From NCBI GenBank assembly GCA_002494895.1, contig DADA01000041.1, forward strand, positions 1 through 8,604: DNA of 8,604 nucleotides. Reading direction: 5' to 3'. Below the pieces are notes generated by a model. That model saw nothing but the letters and a program-made list of their open reading frames with translations. It was not told where the DNA came from and did not search any database. This stretch comes from Nitrososphaera sp. UBA210. GTDB lineage: Archaea; Thermoproteota; Nitrososphaeria; Nitrososphaerales; Nitrososphaeraceae. Each line of letters starts with the position of its first letter. Positions within the stretch are counted from its first letter, which is position 1. The translations under genes and the position numbers were made by a program. Below are positions 1 to 4,334 of the stretch, piece after piece.

Positions 1-739
1 ACTGATCAGCTGGAGAAGATGTCTGCAGGCCGGAAGCTGAGCCGTAGAGTACATGCACCGCGCCAGCATCGTCTGCAGGAATATTTTCAAAGATTACTCC
101 GATCGCCAGATCATCCCTCCCATCATTGTTAAAATCCCCTACAGCAAGCCGGATACCGAAAAAGTCATCCATTTCTTCGGAATCATCCACGCCAGGTTTG
201 CCTTGGTGCCAGAATTGATCGGCCGGCGACGAAGTCTGAAGACCCGAGGATGATCCGTATAAAATGTGAACTGCCCCAGCGCCTCCTACAGTGCCAATAG
301 ATTCCAGCGGCACTCCAATCGCCAGATCATAGTAGCCGTCACTGTTAAAGTCGCCGGCAGCTAACGAAGTACCAAAGCCGTCAAACTCTTCTGCGTTATT
401 CTCTACGCCTGGACTATCCTGGTGCCAGAATTGGTCGGCCGGAGAAGATGTTCGTAGACCGGCCGCAGAACCATAGATGACGTTCACCGCGCCGGCACGG
501 CTAAACCCATCTATCGTTTCTCCAGGTACACCAATAGCAAGATCATCAAACCCGTCATTGTTGAAATCTTTGTACGTGCTGCTCGCCGCGGCTGCTTCAC
601 TCGCCTGCGAAGAGGCTCCGAAGGAAGCCAAAAGTGGATCCTCCTCCGCCTGTATCTTGCCTATGCCAGAGACTGTGAATGACAATATGACTGCTGCTAG
701 AAACGACTCCTTCACGAACATTCCTCTCGAGATGCCCAT
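1..739 (-). CDS. secreted FG-GAP (integrin alpha-like) repeat protein, C-terminus beyond the window
   Basis: The minus strand is open from 739 to the left edge (246 residues, no stop). A signal peptide is seen at about residues 7-31 (MFVKESFLAAVIL..., possible cut after IQA). Three repeats with an exact 72-residue period follow, each opening with a calcium-loop motif D-F-N-x-D-G-x-x-D (residues 58-66, 130-138, 202-210), then LAIGV, an AGAV-x-x-x-YGS strand, GL-x-TSSPADQ and FWHQ. These are the hallmarks of FG-GAP blades, which build beta-propellers in integrins and many archaeal and bacterial surface proteins; a full propeller would need about seven blades, so much is missing here. Start: ATG 739 lies 27 bp from a TATA box, fitting a leaderless mRNA; ATG 748 and ATG 721 are in-frame alternatives. 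The ligand or adhesion partner is unknown. The family call is strong; the function is only inferred as surface binding. Confidence 0.88.
   Translation of the reverse strand, partial: MGISRGMFVKESFLAAVILSFTVSGIGKIQAEEDPLLASFGASSQASEAAAASSTYKDFNNDGFDDLAIGVPGETIDGFSRAGAVNVIYGSAAGLRTSSPADQFWHQDSPGVENNAEEFDGFGTSLAAGDFNSDGYYDLAIGVPLESIGTVGGAGAVHILYGSSSGLQTSSPADQFWHQGKPGVDDSEEMDDFFGIRLAVGDFNNDGRDDLAIGVIFENIPADDAGAVHVLYGSASGLQTSSPADQ
2..568 (-). repeat. 216-bp tandem coding repeats (FG-GAP blades)
   Basis: Units run 353-568, 137-352 and 2-136 (cut by the window edge). Identity persists at DNA level: GGTGCCAGAATTG followed by a TCGGCCGG block recurs at 205 and 421, and a CCAGATCAT-like block recurs at about 106, 322 and 538, always 216 bp apart. 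The reading frame is kept across the units. Confidence 0.8.
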
Positions 740-762
740 TCCAGTCATTCAAAGATTAGCGC

Positions 763-770
763 TTATATAA
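763..770 (-). promoter_or_regulatory. TATA box for the FG-GAP gene
   Basis: TTATATAA, itself a palindrome inside a longer TATA-rich run (761-774), is centred about 27 bp upstream of ATG 739 on the minus strand. That spacing predicts transcription starting at or next to the start codon. No Shine-Dalgarno sequence was seen. Confidence 0.55.
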
Positions 771-837
771 TATAGCCAGAACCAAACTCAAGTCTTGTTA
801 CTCATTTGTTGTTTCAGCGGTATCTAAGGACATTCAA

Positions 838-845
838 TTTAATTA
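838..845 (+). promoter_or_regulatory. TATA-like box upstream of 874-1392
   Basis: TTTAATTA is centred at 841.5, predicting a transcript start near 868. This would give a leader of about 6 nt to TTG 874 or 27 nt to ATG 895. The rest of the divergent gap (740-873) shows nothing else recognisable. Confidence 0.4.
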
Positions 846-873
846 TCTAGCTTGCCACATACCAAACACAGCA

Positions 874-1392
874 TTGCACTGCGCGCACCTTTTCATGGAA
901 CATGACAGTCATGGCTGCAAACATTCTGCTTGCTCTTGCAGAGTATCCCAACGTCAAATGATACTCAATTACCCCGATCCTGCGCCATCGCGGGTAGATG
1001 ATATTTACGCACTCGACAAAGCATGGTTCTTCTCCAGGGAGTATCCGAACATACCACCCGATACATTGTTTAGCGCTACTGCAAAGTCATTGCAAGACTA
1101 CCCCTTTTTCAAAGTTTGGAAAGTGGATAATAGTGAAAGATACATCGATCTCACCACACACTCGATAAAGCTTAATCCAGCCTCTGACAATCACCAAGTA
1201 GAGGCGGAATTGAAGGTCTTGGAAAGCAAAGATCCATCTTCTTCGGTTGTCAACGTGAAAATTACGCCGACATTGATTGGGGTTCTTTCGCTGTACAAGG
1301 TGTTCACAAACGTTGATGTCAATGACAAATTTGCGAAGTATGTTGCGAATCTGATTTTTGGAGAAGTCGACGCCAGTTACCGACGGTTCTGA
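874..1392 (+). CDS. hypothetical protein with Cys/His-rich N-terminal tail
   Basis: The frame gives 172 residues from TTG 874; ATG 895 (residue 8) and ATG 958 (residue 29) are alternative starts. I do not recognise the family. The first about 24 residues are rich in Cys and His (C3, H5, H10, H13, C15, H17, C20, C22) and include C-K-H-S-A-C-S-C-R-V, the C-x-H-x2-C-x-C pattern found in prokaryotic metallothioneins such as SmtA. From residue 29 on there is an apparently single alpha/beta domain without signal peptide or membrane helix, with alternating charged strands (KVWKVDNSERYIDL, VNVKITPTL) and a C-terminal helix, loosely like small SRPBCC folds, though no motif proves that. The promoter spacing favours an early start and so supports the tail, but not decisively. 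The gene stands alone, divergent from the FG-GAP gene. A short T-run follows the stop. Confidence 0.6.
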   Translation: MHCAHLFMEHDSHGCKHSACSCRVSQRQMILNYPDPAPSRVDDIYALDKAWFFSREYPNIPPDTLFSATAKSLQDYPFFKVWKVDNSERYIDLTTHSIKLNPASDNHQVEAELKVLESKDPSSSVVNVKITPTLIGVLSLYKVFTNVDVNDKFAKYVANLIFGEVDASYRRF

Positions 1393-1399
1393 ATTTGCA

Positions 1400-1404
1400 T
1401 TTTT
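1400..1404 (+). terminator. T-run after the 874-1392 gene
   Basis: Five consecutive T lie 8 bp after the stop codon. Archaeal RNA polymerase can terminate on T-runs without a hairpin, but this one is short, so the call is weak. Confidence 0.25.
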
Positions 1405-1476
1405 ACTGATAGGCAACAAAAACACAATCTCCCCACCTGTTAGCGTTCCCTTTCCTGGGTTTTGACAAAAGCATAA

Positions 1477-1486
1477 GGTTTAAACC
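1477..1486 (+). promoter_or_regulatory. palindromic TATA element GGTTTAAACC
   Basis: A perfect 10-bp palindrome contains TTTAAA (1479-1484), centred 28 bp before ATG 1510. It fits the core promoter of the small gene with a leaderless transcript. The symmetry could also be read by a dimeric regulator. Confidence 0.45.
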
Positions 1487-1509
1487 AAAGTCGATCAAAG
1501 GTTGGGATA

Positions 1510-1680
1510 ATGGGCGAAGTGAAAACAATGAAGGTATCTCGCATTGGACTCGATGAAGAGAACGGACTGGTACTATGGTTGCCTGAACTAACAATTAGCA
1601 CACAAAACTTGGAAAATGTGGAGTACGATCTGGAACTGTTCAAGCGCATTTTGAAGCAGGCGGGCAAGAAGGCCGACTAA
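1510..1680 (+). CDS. small hypothetical protein, 56 residues
   Basis: ATG 1510 to TAA 1680 encodes MGEVKTMKVSRIGLDEENG... ending KRILKQAGKKAD. The composition is that of a real soluble protein: an N-terminal beta-like stretch (VSRIGLDEENGLVLWLPEL) and an acidic-to-basic C-terminal amphipathic helix (about residues 34-54). There is no Cys, signal peptide or membrane segment. A TATA element sits at the spacing expected for a leaderless transcript beginning at this ATG; a second Met at residue 7 is a weaker start. The upstream bases contain only a poor purine-rich stretch (GGTTGGGA). The minus-strand frames across the same DNA lack such promoter support. The family is unknown and no function is proposed. 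Confidence 0.55.
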   Translation: MGEVKTMKVSRIGLDEENGLVLWLPELTISTQNLENVEYDLELFKRILKQAGKKAD

Positions 1681-1700
1681 AGGTCAATCTTCCGTCGGCC
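1671..1700 (+). terminator. GC-rich hairpin spanning the stop codon
   Basis: GGCCGAC (1671-1677) pairs perfectly with GTCGGCC (1694-1700) around a 16-nt loop that holds the TAA stop of the 56-residue gene. No T-tract follows, so it may be an mRNA 3'-end or stability element rather than an intrinsic terminator. Confidence 0.35.
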
Positions 1701-1794
1701 ATTGCGCGCCCAGGGGACGCAACGAGACGGGTGTATGGTGGAGTCGCCACATCTCAGTAGTGCAGCTGATCCGCAACCAGTCGGCAAATCTCAC
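1684..1794 (-). CDS. possible 36-codon micro-ORF or gene remnant
   Basis: From GTG 1794 to TGA 1684 the minus strand encodes 36 residues with a protein-like composition, including FADWLRIS, EMWRLHH and PLGAQWPTED: two Trp-flanked amphipathic stretches and an acidic end. The frame stays open up to a TAG ten codons before the GTG is reached from further upstream, with no ATG except an internal one (residue 15, 1752). It is convergent with the 56-residue gene. No promoter or ribosome site was identified. It could be a decayed 3' end of a gene, a micropeptide or chance. The remainder of the gap up to 1882 holds only the next promoter. Confidence 0.18.
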   Translation of the reverse strand: MRFADWLRISCTTEMWRLHHTPVSLRPLGAQWPTED

Positions 1795-1848
1795 CTCATC
1801 CGATCCTGACTAGGGTACGGAGATTATGGAATCCGCGTTTCGCAACGG

Positions 1849-1855
1849 TTTAATA
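1849..1855 (+). promoter_or_regulatory. TATA box for the methyltransferase gene
   Basis: TTTAATA is centred 31 bp before ATG 1883, predicting a leader of only a few nucleotides. No Shine-Dalgarno sequence lies between. Confidence 0.5.
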
Positions 1856-1882
1856 GAATAGAATCGACGACGAAACTCCCTG

Positions 1883-2593
1883 ATGACCACAGTGCCACTT
1901 GTTAAGGCCATCAAACATGCAATAAACTTGAGAATTTCCGGCAGGTTTGAAAATGTCGACTTGCTTTCTCACAGCGTCGCGGCTAACAGGCGTGTCTGGA
2001 GCAGTTATGACTGGTCTCAAAGGGGAGATGAATGGACAAGAAAAGCACCGAACCCTGAGAGGTGGCTGAGAAACCTCCTTGACAACATGCTTTACAAATA
2101 CATGGACGAGGGCAAAGAGATCTTGGAGATTGGCCCCGGTGCCGGGCGGTGGACAGAGTATCTGCAGCCAATCGCAAAGCGCCTCGTCCTAGTCGACATT
2201 ACACCAAAGTGCATTACGATGTGCAGGGAACGCTTTGCAGGGCGAGACAACAACATCGAGTATCACATCATCGATAGAGATATCGGCTTTATTCCAGGCA
2301 ATAGTTTGGACCGTGTGTGGTCCTACGATGTGTTTGTGCACATCAACCCTTCAGATACAAAGCTCTATATCAGGAATATCTCACGGATATTGCGTCCCGG
2401 CGGCATAGCAGTCATTCACCATGGCTCGTGGGGCGAGTATGAAGAGGGAGCAGTATCGGGCTTTAGATCGAGAACAACCGCAGCTGCGGTTGAGGGGTTC
2501 GTCAGGCACGCAGGGCTTTCATTGGTGGAGCAGAATCGGAATCTTGTCCACAAGAAAGGTGATGTTATTACAGTCATTCGGAAAGAACGATAG
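1883..2593 (+). CDS. class I SAM-dependent methyltransferase, 236 residues
   Basis: It is predicted to transfer a methyl group from S-adenosylmethionine; the substrate is unknown. Motif I is clear at residues 79-90 (EILEIGPGAGRW, the glycine-rich SAM loop), followed by the acidic strand end LVLVDIT with D105 that would hold the ribose. The motif IV region is WSYDVFVHI (146-154), and the post-motif strand is RILRPGGIAVIHH (168-180), the usual LRPGG of Methyltransf_11/25-type enzymes. The N-terminal segment has VWSSYDWSQRGDEWT (38-52), a W-rich lead-in I associate with methyltransferases of surface-glycan clusters; that link is from memory and weak. There is no signal peptide, so it acts in the cytoplasm. 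The length is normal for a stand-alone enzyme and no key motif is missing. It has its own promoter and a 149-bp gap to the next gene, so no operon is implied. No terminator is evident after the stop. Confidence 0.88.
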   Translation: MTTVPLVKAIKHAINLRISGRFENVDLLSHSVAANRRVWSSYDWSQRGDEWTRKAPNPERWLRNLLDNMLYKYMDEGKEILEIGPGAGRWTEYLQPIAKRLVLVDITPKCITMCRERFAGRDNNIEYHIIDRDIGFIPGNSLDRVWSYDVFVHINPSDTKLYIRNISRILRPGGIAVIHHGSWGEYEEGAVSGFRSRTTAAAVEGFVRHAGLSLVEQNRNLVHKKGDVITVIRKER

Positions 2594-2703
2594 CCCCTAA
2601 TCCACTTACCATTGATTGAAATGACTGAATAATTCCCTGCATCATTTAGATCTGTAACTGGCGCTTAGCAAGAGACCAATGTAAGATTCATACGTCATCC
2701 GGT

Positions 2704-2751
2704 TGCATATCGCATAAATAAAATGCGTCCCGATCGCCCTCGATGCATATC
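2704..2751 (+). promoter_or_regulatory. cupredoxin promoter: TATA box inside an inverted repeat
   Basis: ATAAATAA (2714-2721) is centred 25-26 bp before ATG 2743, giving a leaderless prediction. It is framed by CGCAT (2711-2715) and ATGCG (2723-2727). The octamer TGCATATC occurs at 2704-2711 and again at 2744-2751 across the start codon, 40 bp apart. Regulator binding at these repeats is inference. Confidence 0.5.
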
Positions 2752-3690
2752 TCAAGGACAACATTTGTCTTGCTCGGCGCATTAGCTTCGGTCATTGCGG
2801 TTGGCGCAATCATTGCACAACCGTTATCATCGGCAGTCGCGGCAAGCTATAGTAACACAAATTCGATGAGTGAAGAATCGATGATGTCAGACGGCACAAC
2901 AATATCGGCGGCAGGTAACAACACCTGGAGCGGAAAGGAAGTAGTAATGCAAGGTACACTCTCTTCGCCAGGTGAACAAAGCGGTCCATTCCAAATAATT
3001 GATATCTTGCCTCCACGGGAAGACGGCAAGGTGTACGTGGGAACCATATCGTTTACCGCCACCAGCCCAATTCTAGTCGCACCTATCCAGACATATGGCG
3101 TAGCGAATGAGACACTTGATCCAGCCTTTGGCGACCTATTCGTTTTCCCAGGAGCCAATGGAACAGTGTTTACTCCAGCGATAATTACTCCTGAATATTC
3201 CGAGCAGGTCGAAACACAGATACCGATGCCAGAGACGTTCTCTGCCTCTGTACCTTTCGCAGGTAATGGCCTTTCAGTCGGAAATCTTAATGGCGAACCA
3301 TTCTTGATTTCTTACACGCTGCGCGCCACAGTCCACACTGCAGTGGTAGAGGACAGCGTGGAAAGTGCCATAACAAACCAAACCGAGGTGAATGGAACCA
3401 GAGTATCTATTGTGGAAGGCTCGGCAGCTCTGAATGACACTGCCTTTGATCCGAACCCGTTGACGATCACAGTTGGCGAAAATGTGACGTGGGTAAATGA
3501 CGATCCTGATTCGCACACGGTGACCTCAGGAAGCATCAGCAGTGGAGACGCCGGTCAAGAATTCGATTCAGGATTCCTGGGCCCGCACAAGTCATTCACG
3601 CACCAATTCGACGAAGCAGGCGAGTTTGACTACTTTTGTGCGATCCATCCCAACATGGTCGGAACAGTAACAGTGGAAGAGGAGCAATAG
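2743..3690 (+). CDS. secreted two-domain blue-copper (cupredoxin) protein, 315 residues
   Basis: It has a signal peptide at about 1-33 (MHISRTTFVLLGALASVIAVGAI..., ending near AVAAS), then a Ser/Met/Asn-rich linker and an N-terminal beta-rich domain (about 55-215) that I do not recognise. A plastocyanin/amicyanin-like domain occupies about 220-315. Type 1 copper ligands are visible: H258 in DSHTV, and C299, H302 and M305 in YFCAIHPNM. The C-x2-H-x2-M spacing is that of amicyanin rather than plastocyanin (C-x2-H-x4-M). Such proteins shuttle single electrons outside the cell; ammonia-oxidising archaea encode many and are thought to use them in place of cytochromes c. At least seven N-x-S/T sequons suggest glycosylation. 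There is no C-terminal membrane anchor, so it is free or held by partners. The start is fixed by the signal peptide and by the promoter spacing. The partner in electron transfer is unknown. Confidence 0.92.
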   Translation: MHISRTTFVLLGALASVIAVGAIIAQPLSSAVAASYSNTNSMSEESMMSDGTTISAAGNNTWSGKEVVMQGTLSSPGEQSGPFQIIDILPPREDGKVYVGTISFTATSPILVAPIQTYGVANETLDPAFGDLFVFPGANGTVFTPAIITPEYSEQVETQIPMPETFSASVPFAGNGLSVGNLNGEPFLISYTLRATVHTAVVEDSVESAITNQTEVNGTRVSIVEGSAALNDTAFDPNPLTITVGENVTWVNDDPDSHTVTSGSISSGDAGQEFDSGFLGPHKSFTHQFDEAGEFDYFCAIHPNMVGTVTVEEEQ

Positions 3691-3714
3691 CTCCTTCCTT
3701 TACTTTTTTCTTTT
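3679..3714 (+). terminator. hairpin plus T-rich tract after the cupredoxin gene
   Basis: AGGAGC (3680-3685), loop AATA, GCTCCT (3690-3695) forms a 6-bp stem with a further G-T pair. It overlaps the TAG stop (3688-3690) and is followed by a pyrimidine tract with runs of six and four T (3704-3714). This has the form of an intrinsic terminator. A further T5 run lies at about 3809. The rest of the convergent gap to 3849 shows nothing else. Confidence 0.6.
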
Positions 3715-3849
3715 GCTCTGACACTCGGATTGATATCTGTAATGCATATTGCCTGAAGTCCCCATAGTACCAGTGTGAGATTGCAAAATCACTTGTAGAA
3801 CACCGCGTTTTTCTTACCCAGATATTCGGATATTGGACAAACCAACTTG

Positions 3850-4113
3850 TCAGGTGCGCCTACTGTAGATCCACGACGACATGTCGGTCGATTCTCCAGT
3901 CTTCACAATCACTCCCGGGTCATCAGAAACGTACGTGATGGCCTTAAGAGCTATAAGCCCAATCTCCATTGGGTCTGTGATTCCCTTTTCCTCAACCAAC
4001 TCCCTTGCCAATGATACCAATTCTGCAAAGCTCTTGGGCTCGTCCAAAAGTAGGCTATCTACTATGGAATCTGCTACCTGTCTTGCAATGGCGGCCTGTT
4101 CTAGGGCGTTCAT
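3850..4113 (-). CDS. small helical protein of unknown function, 87 residues
   Basis: ATG 4113 to TGA 3850. The sequence is mostly predicted helix: MNALEQAAIARQVADSIVDSLLL (1-23), then a second helix FAELVSLARELVEEKG (29-44), a short TDPMEIGLIALKAITYV helix (46-62) and a polar tail ending SWIYSRRT. There is no Cys, His cluster, signal peptide or membrane helix, so it is cytoplasmic. It resembles short conserved thaumarchaeal hypotheticals in style, but I cannot name the family. It lies downstream of, and in the same direction as, the large protease gene, 221 bp away with its own candidate promoter. The start is marked by an ATGA overlap with a 24-codon upstream ORF; an 18-bp palindrome lies 24-41 bp upstream. 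The plus-strand frame over this DNA (3881-4123) is taken as a shadow because this frame has better composition. Confidence 0.68.
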   Translation of the reverse strand: MNALEQAAIARQVADSIVDSLLLDEPKSFAELVSLARELVEEKGITDPMEIGLIALKAITYVSDDPGVIVKTGESTDMSSWIYSRRT

Positions 4114-4184
4114 GTTAGTCTAATTGCTCCGGCCAGAGCAGCATACATGCTGCTAGCAAAGGGCCACGCCAAATAGTTTGCCAT
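4110..4184 (-). CDS. possible 24-codon upstream ORF coupled to the 87-residue gene
   Basis: ATG 4184 opens a 24-residue frame starting MANYLAWPFASS and ending MYAALAGAIRLT. Its TGA (4112-4110) overlaps the ATG (4113-4111) of the next gene as ATGA, the usual arrangement for translational coupling. An internal ATG (4148) could start a 12-residue version. A weak TATA-like ATAGTATT (about 4209-4217) would fit a leaderless start at 4184, and TATTATAC (4187-4194) would place transcription near 4163, before the inner ATG. The peptide is hydrophobic and has no known match. It could be chance, since the frame is short. Confidence 0.25.
   Translation of the reverse strand: MANYLAWPFASSMYAALAGAIRLT
4137..4154 (-). 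promoter_or_regulatory. 18-bp palindrome, candidate operator or leader hairpin
   Basis: AGCAGCAT-AC-ATGCTGCT is a perfect 8-bp inverted repeat with a 2-bp spacer, centred 32 bp before ATG 4113. If that gene were leaderless like its neighbours, the palindrome would sit on the TATA/BRE position and could act as a repressor site. It is abutted by TGCTAGCA (4151-4158). Confidence 0.45.
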
Positions 4185-4186
4185 GC

Positions 4187-4206
4187 GTATAATAGATTTC
4201 TTATAT
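4187..4206 (-). promoter_or_regulatory. candidate TATA boxes upstream of the 87-residue gene
   Basis: On the minus strand ATATAAG (4206-4200) and TATTATAC (4194-4187) are good TATA-like elements, predicting starts near 4176 or 4163. Either would give a leader of roughly 50-63 nt, unlike the near-leaderless genes elsewhere in the window. Confidence 0.4.
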
Positions 4207-4265
4207 GCCGAATACTATTGCGGAAATTCGTATGGCCTGACTACCTGCTGCGCTGCAGTCATTCT

Positions 4266-4302
4266 TGACAAACACCCCAGCTTGTCATACCCTTGCTAGC
4301 AA
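4266..4302. other. inverted repeats in the gap after the protease gene
   Basis: TGACAA (4266-4271) pairs with TTGTCA (4282-4287) around a 10-nt loop; downstream of the protease stop this could be a weak 3' hairpin. TTGCTAGCAA (4293-4302) is a perfect 10-bp palindrome whose core TGCTAGCA recurs at 4151-4158, 142 bp away. The rest of 4207-4334 shows nothing further. Confidence 0.3.
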
Positions 4303-4334
4303 CTTACCGTTGATACATTCCCGGAACCCTAAGA

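Noticed and set aside
2..568. Regular repeats as a possible CRISPR array
   Set aside because: The period is 216 bp, the repeats are contiguous and in frame, and they encode FG-GAP blades; there are no short repeats with unique spacers.
53..770. Plus-strand open frames at 53-253 and 477-770
   Set aside because: They are opposite the FG-GAP repeats; the minus frame has a signal peptide and a periodic calcium-loop pattern, which the plus frames lack.
1087..1667. Minus-strand open frames at 1087-1425, 1403-1594 and 1440-1667
   Set aside because: They overlap each other and two better-supported plus-strand genes, have Ser/Arg-rich shadow-like composition, and no promoter at a suitable distance was seen.
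1701..1848. GC-rich gap as a possible structured RNA gene
   Set aside because: Only a short stem (GTGG/CCAC near 1740-1752) was found; no tRNA, snoRNA box pair or kink-turn pattern could be supported.
3881..4123. Plus-strand open frame opposite the 87-residue gene
   Set aside because: It is Ser/Thr-rich with no structure, while the minus frame gives clean amphipathic helices and the ATGA-linked start.
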